Assembly (NCBI GenBank): GCA_038221545.1
Contig: JBBRIE010000004.1
Span: 1-31,274 of the forward strand
Reading direction: 5' to 3'
DNA length: 31,274 nt
Source: JBBQNY01 sp038221545
GTDB lineage: Bacteria; Pseudomonadota; Gammaproteobacteria; Xanthomonadales; Ahniellaceae
Made by a program: the position numbers and the translations under genes. Each line of letters starts with the position of its first letter. The first letter of the stretch is position 1. Under the pieces are notes generated by a model. It searched no databases. It was not told where the DNA came from and was given only the letters and a program-made list of their open reading frames with translations. Below are positions 1-7,878 of this stretch, piece by piece.

Positions 1-1294
1 CGAGCAACGCGTCGAGCGCCTGCATCAATTCGGGCTGGCCATGGATCTCGTAAGGTCCGAACTGCTCGATCGCACGCACCCCTTCTTCCTTGACGTTGCC
101 GGCCACGATGCCGGAAAAGGCGCGACGCATGTCCGCAGCCAGTTCGTGCGTCGGCATTTCGCGATGCAGGCGAAGCGCGGCCATGCGTTCGTGGGTGGGC
201 GAGAACGGCTGCTGGAACGGCAGGTCGATCCGCAGGGCCCAGTTGAAGAAGAACGCGTCCTCGGTGCTGCGCCGGTACTCGCGCACCTGGTGCATGCCGC
301 GCTTGACCGCGCGCGCCACCTCGGCCTGGTCGTCGATGATGATCTGGTATCGGGAGGCGGCGGCGTCGCCGAGCACCAGCCGCAGGAAAGCGTCGATCTG
401 CTCGAAATAGGCCGCGGACTCGCGCGGGCCGGTCAGCACCAGCGGCAGCGGCACGCCTGCGTTCGCGGGGTGCAGCAGGATGCCGAGCAGGTACAGGATC
501 TCCTCGGCGGTGTCGACGCCGCCCGGGAAGACCACGATCGCGTGTGCGATGCGCGCGAAGGCCTCGAGTCGCTTCTCGATGTCCGGCATGATCACGAGGT
601 GGTTGACGATCGGATTCGGCGATTCGGCCGCAATGATGCCGGGCTCGGTGATGCCGATGTAGCGGTTCGCGCGCCGCCTCTGCTTGGCGTGGCCGATGGT
701 CGCGCCTTTCATCGGACCCTTCATCGCGCCGGGGCCGCAGCCGGTGCAGATGTCGAGGCCGCGCAGGCCCATCTGGTAGCCCACCTTCTTGGTGTAGTCG
801 TATTCCACGCGACCGATGGAATGACCGCCCCAGCAAACCACCAGGCTCGGATCCACGTGCGCGCGCAGCACGCGTGCATGGCGGAGTATCTCGAACACGG
901 TGTTGGTGAGCACCGCGGAAGTCGCGAGGTCGAACCGGTCCTGCGCGACCTGCGTGGCGTGATAGGCGATGTCCCGCACCACGGCGAACAGCTGCTCGTT
1001 GATGCCGCGGATCATGCGGCCATCGACGAAAGCGGTTTCCGGCGCGTTGAGGAGCTCGATGCGGATGCCACGATCCTGCTGGTGCACCTGCAGGTCGAAA
1101 TCGGGGTAGCGCTCCAGCATCGCGCGCGGGTCGTCGTTGGTCATGCCGCCCGAGAGCACCGCGAGCGCGCATCGACGGAGCAGCATTTGCAGTTCGCCGG
1201 TGCTGGCGCTGCGCAGGCGGCTGACTTCCTGCCTGGACAGCACGTCGAGGCCACTGGCAGGCGATATCGTGGCACTAAGCGTGTTGGATCGCAT
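1..1294 (-). CDS. ppnN: Pyrimidine/purine nucleotide 5'-monophosphate nucleosidase PpnN (3' end cut by window edge)
   Basis: Cytosolic LOG-family enzyme that splits nucleoside monophosphates into free base and ribose 5-phosphate; the E. coli enzyme (YgdH) is controlled by (p)ppGpp. I translated the minus strand from the ATG at 1294; about 431 codons stay open to the edge, so roughly 20 residues are missing compared with the 454-residue E. coli protein. Similarity runs the whole length: an N-terminal PpnN-type domain, then the Rossmann-like LOG domain with CWGGHSI, CTGCGPGAMKGPMKGA, MPDIEKRLEAFARIAH and FPGGVDTAEEILYLLG, and a C-terminal part with FSGIVAGNVKEEGVRAIEQFGPY. A GAAGG Shine-Dalgarno lies just before the ATG. 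It sits 38 bp after the cNMP-rhodanese gene on the same strand, so co-transcription is likely. The usual PGGxGT motif reads PGGVDT here, while the catalytic-region Glu is kept. Confidence 0.95.
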   Translation of the reverse strand, partial: MRSNTLSATISPASGLDVLSRQEVSRLRSASTGELQMLLRRCALAVLSGGMTNDDPRAMLERYPDFDLQVHQQDRGIRIELLNAPETAFVDGRMIRGINEQLFAVVRDIAYHATQVAQDRFDLATSAVLTNTVFEILRHARVLRAHVDPSLVVCWGGHSIGRVEYDYTKKVGYQMGLRGLDICTGCGPGAMKGPMKGATIGHAKQRRRANRYIGITEPGIIAAESPNPIVNHLVIMPDIEKRLEAFARIAHAIVVFPGGVDTAEEILYLLGILLHPANAGVPLPLVLTGPRESAAYFEQIDAFLRLVLGDAAASRYQIIIDDQAEVARAVKRGMHQVREYRRSTEDAFFFNWALRIDLPFQQPFSPTHERMAALRLHREMPTHELAADMRRAFSGIVAGNVKEEGVRAIEQFGPYEIHGQPELMQALDALL

Positions 1295-1332
1295 GGATAC
1301 CTTCGCGGCTTGGGTAGCAGTAGCGGTAGCGA

Positions 1333-2361
1333 TCATCCGCGCACCGGCATTTCGTCGGGGGAGATGCCGCCTCGCAGGAGCATCGCGTCGAAACCGCGCT
1401 CGACCAGCAGGTAGGCGGCTCCGGCACTGCGTCGACCGGTGTCGCAGTAGACGATGTAGGTGCGCTTCGGATCGAGCTCATGCATGCGGGTCCGCAGCAC
1501 CTCGAGCGGCAGGTTGATGCTGTCGGGGAGGCGACCCCGCTTGAATTCCTCGGCCAGCCGCACGTCGAGCAGCACCGCATCGTCCGAGATCTGTTCGGGA
1601 TCGACCTCGCGCAGCATCGACTCGCCCAGCTGCTTCCTGAAGTCCGGCCCGCTCATCCGCATGACGCTGCACGGCTCGAGTGCGCGCACGCTCGCGCTGC
1701 GGCGATCCTGCGCGAGCAGCGCGTACTCGCCGAAGCGGTCGCCGGGACGAAGGATGCCGATTTCGCTTTCCTGCCCTTCGGCACCGCGACGCGTCACTTC
1801 GCAGCGTCCGCTGCAGAGAATGAAGTAGGCATCGGCGACATCGCCCTCGCGCACCACGAAATCCCCCGCCGCATACTCGACAGGGGACAGTGCCGCGAAC
1901 AACTGCCCGACCTGCGCCGCGGAAATCCGCGCGAGTGCGGGCGTCGAGAGCAGCGCGCTCATCCAGTCGTCGCTGTCGCCGTCGCCGCTGCCGCCGATCT
2001 CCTGGACTTCCACCGCGCCGCTCTGCGCCCAGGTGAGCATCAGATCGAGGCGCTCGCGGTCGATGAAAGCTACGGTGCTGTCGCGCAGCGCGCGTGCGCT
2101 GCAATGCCGGGGCGAGGATTGCGAAAGGGGATCAAGTGCTTCAGCGCTGTCGGAGCGGACGACGCGCGTACCCTGTTCTGAAATGAGTTCGACCTCGCCC
2201 TCGATCAGGAACACCATGGTCTTCGCCGGGTCGCCCCGATCGAAGATCGGCTGTCCCCTGGCGTACCCGCCAACCTTCGCCTGCTTCGCGAGATCCCGGC
2301 AATCGCCCGGCGCCAGCGCTTTCATCGGTACCAGTTTCGAGAAGTGTTCGAACAAGTCCAT
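1333..2361 (-). CDS. Tandem cyclic-nucleotide-binding-like domains fused to a rhodanese domain
   Basis: 342-residue soluble protein with three modules. Residues about 15-105 form a degenerate cNMP-type beta-barrel with no recognisable phosphate-binding cassette. Residues about 138-245 form a second cNMP domain with a canonical-looking cassette, FGEYALLAQDRRSASV (Glu212 and Arg221 are the expected ligand contacts). Residues about 258-340 form a rhodanese domain with LLDVRLAEEF and the active-site loop CDTGRRS (Cys306). Inferred role: a sensor in which binding of cAMP, cGMP or c-di-GMP controls a sulfurtransferase or phosphatase-like output; the true ligand and reaction are unknown. No DNA-binding domain is present, so it is not a Crp-type regulator. 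I chose the ATG at 2361 (MDLFEHFSKL); an in-frame GTG at 2412 would add 17 unremarkable residues, and neither has a strong Shine-Dalgarno. It is the upstream partner of ppnN. Confidence 0.85.
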   Translation of the reverse strand: MDLFEHFSKLVPMKALAPGDCRDLAKQAKVGGYARGQPIFDRGDPAKTMVFLIEGEVELISEQGTRVVRSDSAEALDPLSQSSPRHCSARALRDSTVAFIDRERLDLMLTWAQSGAVEVQEIGGSGDGDSDDWMSALLSTPALARISAAQVGQLFAALSPVEYAAGDFVVREGDVADAYFILCSGRCEVTRRGAEGQESEIGILRPGDRFGEYALLAQDRRSASVRALEPCSVMRMSGPDFRKQLGESMLREVDPEQISDDAVLLDVRLAEEFKRGRLPDSINLPLEVLRTRMHELDPKRTYIVYCDTGRRSAGAAYLLVERGFDAMLLRGGISPDEMPVRG

Positions 2362-2430
2362 CGTTGCGAGAGGGCGATCGCGTTGGGCGGCCGAGCACTG
2401 TTCCGCAAACACCGGGCACGGTCAAGCGCC

Positions 2431-2502
2431 GCAGCCGAGCAAGCTCGGCCCTACAAGGGCGTGAATTTGCGGGCGCTTGTAGAGCGCAGCTTGCTGCGCT
2501 GC
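2431..2502. repeat. REP-type inverted doublet (REPIN-like)
   Basis: Two 27-base units face each other at 2431-2457 and 2476-2502. Read outward, both start CTTGTAG and end GCTGC. Each holds a 7-bp stem with a TT loop: GCCGAGC/GCTCGGC in one and GCGCAGC/GCTGCGC in the other. The units differ at five bases; four of them are paired stem changes that keep base pairing. This resembles the short REP palindromes found in pairs in Pseudomonas and Xanthomonadales. It lies between the receptor terminator and the cNMP-rhodanese gene. Confidence 0.75.
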
Positions 2503-2515
2503 CGTGTCCCGCAAA

Positions 2516-2547
2516 AGCAAACGGCCGGATTGCTCCGGCCGTTTGCT
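2516..2547 (-). terminator. Intrinsic terminator of the TonB receptor gene
   Basis: A perfect 14-bp inverted repeat (AGCAAACGGCCGGA, loop 4 bases, then its complement) starts 24 bases after the receptor stop codon. Read on the minus strand, the stem ends in GTTTGCT and runs into TTTGCG, giving a short T-rich tail. No T-run follows on the plus strand. Confidence 0.8.
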
Positions 2548-2571
2548 GTGCTGCCGCGGTGACTCGTGCGA

Positions 2572-5500
2572 TCAGAACTCGATGCGCAAGCCCAGCTGCA
2601 GTGCCCAGCGAGACTGGCCTACACCGTCTTGCCGGGTAAAGCGGGGCAAGGTCGTGACCTGGGCGCCGTTGACGGTGCGCACATAGTTGCTCACGTCGTA
2701 AACGTACTGTCCGGCGGGGTTGATGCCGCCAAAAGACGCCACGCCGATGCTGGACGGGAAATCGGCCTGGTCGATATGGCCCCACTCGTCGTTGATCAGG
2801 TTGCCGATGTTCTCTATGTCGAGAAACACCTCCGCCTTGGTATCGAAGAAGAACGGAATGTCCTGCGAGAACTTCATGTCCACCTGGTGGATCCAGGGCG
2901 CCTGATGCGCGTTGCGGTCGGCCAGCTCACCTTGATGGGAACTGAGGTAGTCGTTGTTGAGGATGAAGTCGCGGAATGCAGCAATGTCCTCCGGCGAGGA
3001 GCCCGAAGTGAAAGCCAGATTGTTCAGATCGGGAATTAGCAGCAGGTCGTTGCCGCCGATGCCGTCACCATTCGCATCGCCGAAGAAGGTGTAGCTGAAC
3101 GGACGACCGTTGCGGCCCTCATAGAACAACGACACCGTGGTGGGCGCACCCTCGAAGAAATGGAAGCGCTTTGCAAAGGTACCGACGAAGCGGTCCTTGA
3201 TCTCGTAGTTCGACGTATGCGAGATCTCCTCGTTGGGATTGAGGATGATCCGGTTCTGGAAGTTCGAGAGCGCCACCGAAGACGTACCCGGGCTCACATC
3301 GTCCGCATCGCCAAGGGTGTAGGACAATTTGGCCGACCAGTCGTTGCTCCACGGTTTCTCGAGCGAGAGCGTGAAGTTGTCAGTTGAGCCCTTGCCGGTG
3401 TTGGAGAGCAGGATGGCATTGGTGTAAAGGCACGGGTTGGTTGCGGAGTTGAATGCAGCCGCCGGGTTCACGCGAATGCAGTTGGCGCGCACCCGGTTGG
3501 TGCCGGCAACCTGACCGGTCGCACCGAAACCCGTCGAGGAGAAATTGTTGTAGAACGACAGGCGGCCATCGGGAAGCCTACCGGTGGCGCCGCCGATTGC
3601 GAGATTGGTGAACATGACTGCGTCTCGCACCTCGGACTTCAGGTACTCGGCGCTGCTGACGAGGCCCCACCACGGCAGCTCCATCTCGAAGCCGAGGTTG
3701 GCTTTCCAGACGGTAGGCTGCTCGAAATCCTCTGAAAGGAAGTTGGCGAGCTGACTCGGCAGGCCACCGGCGGGCACGAACGGAGCAGCCGGGTCGGCAG
3801 AGAAGCCAGTGCTGTTGCGGATGTCGAAGGCGCGAACGCCAACGCCGGGATTGGAGAAGCTGTTCGACAGCCACACACCCGGTGAGGAGCCCTGGAAAAG
3901 ACCGAGGCCACCACGCAACTGCATGCGACGTTCGCTATCGAAGGTGTAGTTGAAGCCCACGCGCGGCTGGATGATGCTCTGGTCATCGGGCGTGTTGCGG
4001 TTGTCGATGCCGAAATCGCGCAGCACGTTGGCGTTGAACACCGGGACGTTGTCCACGGTGGACGTGTCGAACCTCGCCCCGTAGACGAGGTTGAGCTGGT
4101 CGGTGACTGCCCATGTGTCCTGCAGGAAGAAGCCGATATTGCCGTACTCGAAGGCGGCGCCGACGCTGCTGATGTCCCCGCTCAGAGGCGTCTGGAATCG
4201 GTAACGGCTGAAAGCACCATTGCGGAAATTCGCGATGCCGTCCGGAAGGCCCGTGCGCACGCCAAACTCGTAGTTGCCGAACACGTCCTGCAGGAACAGG
4301 TTGAAGATCTCGTTGTTCTCGTAGTCGCCACCGAATCGGATCGTATGGTCGCCGGCGAAATAATCCGCCGCGACCAGGGCGGTGTAGGTATCCACCGAGA
4401 GCAGGTTCGCGTGGCGCGACCGCTCGCTGCCGAATACGACGCTGTTGGCGTTGTCCACATTCACGCGGATCTGCGGGGAGATCACCGGGATTTGCGGGCT
4501 GGAGCGATACTCGGCATACGAGACGTTGGCCTCGGTCGAGAGATTGTCGTTCCAGTTGCTGTACAGCGACACTGCGTAGTTTTCGAAACTGATGTTGTCG
4601 GTGAACGCGTTCGAGCTCAACTGCAGCGAGGTGGTCGAGGGTGTCTGCAGGCGCTGTACCGAACCGTCGGTCTTGTTGTAGCGGAACGAGGCGCGGTGTG
4701 CGTCGTTGATGTTCCAGTCGAGCTTGCCGAAATACTTGTCGTCGGTGTTGGTAATGGGGTCAGACACGATGGAGCCGGGCTCGATGCCGAATCCGCGTGC
4801 GATCGCCAGGATCTGGTCAAGCTGCGCCTGAGTCACTCCTACCGTGTTGACGGCGCCGCTGCCGATCACGCCCTGGTCGGTGCCGGGCTGTGAGCGCTCG
4901 AACTTCTCGTATCCCAGGAAGAAGTAGAGCTTGTCCTGGATGATTGGACCGCTGACGTAACCACCAGCGGTGTATTCGTCCTCGAAACCGACGAATTCGT
5001 TGCCGTTCTCGTCGTCGCCGACGAATTCCTTGTCGCGATAAAGGCCATAGACCGCGCCATGGAACTCGTTGCCACCACTCTTGGTGACCGCGTTGATGTT
5101 GCCGCCGACGAAGTCCTTCTGGGTGACGTCGTAGTCGGCCACGCCGATGTTGAATTCCTGGATCCAGTCGATCGAGATCGGCTGGTTCAGCGCGGGCAGG
5201 CCGGAGTCATTGAGGCCGAACTGGTCGTTGGTTGGCACGCCGTCGATGCGGATGTTGTTGTAGCGGTTGTTCTGGCCGGCGACGGCGATACCGCCACGCT
5301 CCTTGTCGATCTGCACGACGCGCGGATCGACGCGGACGAAATCCTCGATCGAGCGGCTGATGGTCGGCAGAACTTCGATCTGTTCCTGCGTGACGATGGT
5401 CTTGGTGCCGATGTTGTCAGGAGCAAATACCGTGTCCAGTGGACTCGCGGTGACCGTGAACGACTCGAGTTCAGTAGCACCATCTACGGGCGCGGCGGTG

Positions 5501-5832
5501 GCGGCAAGATCAATCGCGGTAGTCTGGTCGAGTTGCAGGAACACGTCGTTGCGCACGACTTCGCCCGCGGCGCTCTTCGCGGTGATGGTGTACGGACCAC
5601 CGACGCGCAGGCCGCGCGTCGAATAACGTCCTTGCGCATCCGCCGTGACCGACTTGCGTGAGCCGGATGGCACGTGAAGGATGTCGATCGTGGCGTTGGC
5701 AACTCCCTGGCCCGAACTGTCTGAAACAACGCCGGCAACCGCGGCGGAAGTGGTCTGCGCGAACAGCGGATTCGCGGCGGAGACGGCAAGCAACGCGCAG
5801 ATGGCGACGTGCAGCCCGGATCGCTTGAACAT
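2572..5832 (-). CDS. TonB-dependent receptor with carboxypeptidase-regulatory-like domain (Oar-like)
   Basis: 1086-residue outer-membrane protein. Residues 1-25 are a signal peptide ending FAQ. Residues about 30-105 form a CarboxypepD-reg-like Ig fold (VAGVVSDSSGQGVANATIDI, then TADAQGRYSTRGL). A plug domain follows (about 125-245, with TKTIVTQEQIEVLPTISRSI and NNIRIDGVPTND), then a long beta-barrel ending in the aromatic residue of LQLGLRIEF, as expected for Bam-dependent insertion. A short acidic stretch, DANGDGIGGND, resembles a calcium-binding loop. The family includes Myxococcus Oar and many uncharacterised xanthomonad receptors; the substrate cannot be read from sequence. The ATG at 5832 has only a weak Shine-Dalgarno. 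About 200 bases lie upstream before marC, with no clear sigma-70 promoter. No TonB/ExbBD gene, protease or transport partner is adjacent, and the gene has its own terminator, so it looks monocistronic. Confidence 0.9.
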   Translation of the reverse strand: MFKRSGLHVAICALLAVSAANPLFAQTTSAAVAGVVSDSSGQGVANATIDILHVPSGSRKSVTADAQGRYSTRGLRVGGPYTITAKSAAGEVVRNDVFLQLDQTTAIDLAATAAPVDGATELESFTVTASPLDTVFAPDNIGTKTIVTQEQIEVLPTISRSIEDFVRVDPRVVQIDKERGGIAVAGQNNRYNNIRIDGVPTNDQFGLNDSGLPALNQPISIDWIQEFNIGVADYDVTQKDFVGGNINAVTKSGGNEFHGAVYGLYRDKEFVGDDENGNEFVGFEDEYTAGGYVSGPIIQDKLYFFLGYEKFERSQPGTDQGVIGSGAVNTVGVTQAQLDQILAIARGFGIEPGSIVSDPITNTDDKYFGKLDWNINDAHRASFRYNKTDGSVQRLQTPSTTSLQLSSNAFTDNISFENYAVSLYSNWNDNLSTEANVSYAEYRSSPQIPVISPQIRVNVDNANSVVFGSERSRHANLLSVDTYTALVAADYFAGDHTIRFGGDYENNEIFNLFLQDVFGNYEFGVRTGLPDGIANFRNGAFSRYRFQTPLSGDISSVGAAFEYGNIGFFLQDTWAVTDQLNLVYGARFDTSTVDNVPVFNANVLRDFGIDNRNTPDDQSIIQPRVGFNYTFDSERRMQLRGGLGLFQGSSPGVWLSNSFSNPGVGVRAFDIRNSTGFSADPAAPFVPAGGLPSQLANFLSEDFEQPTVWKANLGFEMELPWWGLVSSAEYLKSEVRDAVMFTNLAIGGATGRLPDGRLSFYNNFSSTGFGATGQVAGTNRVRANCIRVNPAAAFNSATNPCLYTNAILLSNTGKGSTDNFTLSLEKPWSNDWSAKLSYTLGDADDVSPGTSSVALSNFQNRIILNPNEEISHTSNYEIKDRFVGTFAKRFHFFEGAPTTVSLFYEGRNGRPFSYTFFGDANGDGIGGNDLLLIPDLNNLAFTSGSSPEDIAAFRDFILNNDYLSSHQGELADRNAHQAPWIHQVDMKFSQDIPFFFDTKAEVFLDIENIGNLINDEWGHIDQADFPSSIGVASFGGINPAGQYVYDVSNYVRTVNGAQVTTLPRFTRQDGVGQSRWALQLGLRIEF

Positions 5833-6035
5833 GAGGGTGAGCCCTTGGTTTGAGTTGAGACGAGAAGCGAGGCGCAGAAAGCCGTCGGAGAGTTCAGACG
5901 GGTTCGATCAACATTAACGCCAGTTTAACAGCTGGAGAATGACAAATTTGCTACGCACCAGCAAAGCTGCGTTTCGCCTCATGGATCAAGGTGTTGCCCG
6001 ACACTCTGAACGAACCCCTCAGGATTCGCGGCCTT

Positions 6036-6626
6036 TCAGCCGGCTTGCAGATGCACGGTCAAGCCATCCAGGAACATCTGCACCGACAGCGCCACGAGCA
6101 GCATGCCCATCAATCGTTCAATCGCCGAGAGCGCACGCTCGCCGAGAATGCGGTAGAGCGAAGTCGCGGAAAACAACACCACCGCTGAGGCCGACCACGC
6201 GATGAGCAAGGCAATGCTCCAGTCGACAGAGCGATCGGGATGCCTGTTCGCCAGCAGCATGAGCGCGGCCATCGTCGAGGGACCAGCGATGCTAGGGATG
6301 GCCATCGGCACGATGAAGGGTTCGCCGCCCGGGACTTCGCCGAACACGCCGTCAGGTGTCGGGAAAATCATGCGCAAGCCGATCAGGAACAGGATGATGC
6401 CGCCCGCGATGGCGACCGACTCCTGCTGCAGGTGGAGGGCGGCGAGGATGTAGGTGCCGCCGAACAGGAACGCGAACAGCACCGCAAGGGCGATGAGCAA
6501 TTCACGTGCGAGCACCACCCGGCGGCGGCCCGGCGCGAGCGACTTCAGCAGCGCGAGGAACACGGGCACGTTGCCGATCGAATCCATGATCAGGAACAGC
6601 ATGAGGGCCGCCGAGAGGGTCGTCAT
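6036..6626 (-). CDS. MarC family integral membrane protein
   Basis: 196-residue inner-membrane protein of the MarC/YchE family. About six hydrophobic helices are visible, starting with MTTLSAALMLFLIMDSIGNV and including IAGGIILFLIGLRMIF and the conserved region VPMAIPSIAGPSTMAALML. The family has been proposed to move amino acids or small solutes, but the substrate is generally unknown; the old link to multiple antibiotic resistance is not supported. The ATG at 6626 overlaps the stop of the upstream SDR gene as ATGA, so translation is probably coupled. It is the last gene of the grxD-SDR-marC unit. Confidence 0.88.
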   Translation of the reverse strand: MTTLSAALMLFLIMDSIGNVPVFLALLKSLAPGRRRVVLARELLIALAVLFAFLFGGTYILAALHLQQESVAIAGGIILFLIGLRMIFPTPDGVFGEVPGGEPFIVPMAIPSIAGPSTMAALMLLANRHPDRSVDWSIALLIAWSASAVVLFSATSLYRILGERALSAIERLMGMLLVALSVQMFLDGLTVHLQAG

Positions 6627-7402
6627 GGCCTTTTCGGTTCCGGCGCTTCCAGCAGCTTTCCGCGCCATTCCGCCAGGTCGCCTGCGAGGATGCGCACCAC
6701 CACGTCCGCGCATGAGTCCGGTGCGTGTGTGAGTCCGCCCGCTTCCGCGAAGTAGGCCCGCGCGCGCAGCCGGGTTTTCATCGGCAACGGTCGAATGCCG
6801 TGGACCCGCACCGTCGTCCGGTCGGTCTCCGCGTGCAGGATCGAGACCAGCGCGGGCAGCGCCGACTTGGACACGCCGTAGGCACCGCGATAGGGCTTCG
6901 CGACTTCCGCGGGATCCTCGAGTACGAATACCACTGCCGCGTCCCCCCGCAGGGCCATCATCGGCAGGCAAGCCTGCGTGAGCAGCCACGGCGCCGCCAG
7001 GTTTGCATGCAGGGTGCGCAGGAAGGCGTCGGGCGCGACGTGGGCGAGAGGGGTCAGTCCGTCGAACCGCGCCGCGGCGTGCACGATGCCGTCGAGGCGC
7101 CCGCATCCTTTGGCGATGGCGTCGGCGAGCGCCACGTAGTCTTCAGCCGACGCACCTTCGAGATCGAGCGGGAAAATCGCAGGTTGCGCCAGCGACTCGG
7201 CCATGATCGCATCGTAGAGTTGTTCGAGCGCACGCACTTTGCGTCCAAGCAGCACAACCGTGGCTCCGGACCGGGCGGCCGCCATCGCCGTGGCGCGTCC
7301 CAGGCCACCGGCCGCCCCGGTGACGAGCACCACCCGATCGGACAACGGCCCCGGCCGCGCGCCGGGCAAGGCGTCCTGCGACGGCTGTGTGACGCCGCCC
7401 AC
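6623..7402 (-). CDS. YciK-like short-chain dehydrogenase/reductase with altered active site
   Basis: 259-residue Rossmann-fold protein. The cofactor loop TGAAGGLG (28-35), the active-site Asn in LHANLAAP (Asn134) and the YxxxK pair in GAYGVSK (Tyr175, Lys179) are present. The overall pattern matches the YciK branch of classical SDRs. Two positions are unusual. The NNAG motif reads HAAA. The catalytic Ser expected 13 residues before Tyr175 falls in VLEDPAEV, where Glu162/Asp163 stand instead. It may therefore be weakly active, work by a modified mechanism, or only bind NAD(P)(H). The start is a GTG 3 bp after the grxD stop, within a compact operon, and no better in-frame start was found. The substrate is unknown. 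Confidence 0.85.
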   Translation of the reverse strand: MGGVTQPSQDALPGARPGPLSDRVVLVTGAAGGLGRATAMAAARSGATVVLLGRKVRALEQLYDAIMAESLAQPAIFPLDLEGASAEDYVALADAIAKGCGRLDGIVHAAARFDGLTPLAHVAPDAFLRTLHANLAAPWLLTQACLPMMALRGDAAVVFVLEDPAEVAKPYRGAYGVSKSALPALVSILHAETDRTTVRVHGIRPLPMKTRLRARAYFAEAGGLTHAPDSCADVVVRILAGDLAEWRGKLLEAPEPKRP

Positions 7403-7405
7403 GAC

Positions 7406-7723
7406 TCAGTTGCGCTGCGCTTCGCCGACCATCGCGGCGAGTTCACCCTTGGCAGCGAGTTCGAGCGCGATGTCGCATCCACCGATCAGCTCGCCGTTGA
7501 CGAAAAGCTGCGGAAACGTGGGCCAGTTGGAGATCGGGGGCAGCCCCGCGCGCACTTCGGGATCCTCGATCACGTTCACCGACTCGAAACGCGCGCCGGC
7601 TTCCTGCAGGGCCTGCACCGTGCGCGCGGAGAATCCGCACATCGGGTATTGAGGGGTGCCTTTCATGAAGAGCACGACCGGATGGGCGTCGATGATCAGC
7701 CGAATGCGGGACTGCGCGTCCAT
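7406..7723 (-). CDS. grxD: Monothiol glutaredoxin Grx4/GrxD
   Basis: 105-residue cytosolic monothiol glutaredoxin. The CGFS active site is at residues 29-32, inside KGTPQYPMCGFSARTVQAL, followed by the glutathione-binding WPTFPQLFVNGELIGGCDI. Proteins of this class hold a glutathione-ligated [2Fe-2S] cluster between two subunits and pass clusters to BolA-type and Fe-S carrier partners. The length matches the family (about 105-115). The ATG at 7723 has a purine-rich GGAAAG at good spacing. It is the first gene of the grxD-SDR-marC unit and is divergent from sodB across about 155 bases, a sensible pairing because both are tied to iron and oxidative stress. Confidence 0.95.
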   Translation of the reverse strand: MDAQSRIRLIIDAHPVVLFMKGTPQYPMCGFSARTVQALQEAGARFESVNVIEDPEVRAGLPPISNWPTFPQLFVNGELIGGCDIALELAAKGELAAMVGEAQRN

Positions 7724-7807
7724 GGGTCTTTCCAGTCGAACCGGGCGCGCATTGTAGGGCGGTGGCAGTTGCGAACATACCCTGCGGAGGTCGGACGTGC
7801 CTCGTTA

Positions 7808-7836
7808 GCCAATGGTCATGCGCCGCTCGATACACT
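7808..7836 (+). promoter_or_regulatory. Candidate sigma-70 promoter of sodB
   Basis: A TACACT -10-like box at 7831-7836 lies 42 bases before the sodB ATG. The hexamer 17 bases further upstream is poor (GCCAAT), so the call rests on the -10 box and position. Similar TACACT boxes precede miaB and corC. Confidence 0.35.
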
Positions 7837-7878
7837 GGCACCACGACCCCCCGTACACAGCCAGACCGAGGATCCCAC

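Noticed and set aside
41..1414. Long plus-strand open frame
   Set aside because: It is antisense to ppnN, whose full-length family similarity is on the minus strand; the plus translation has no recognisable domain.
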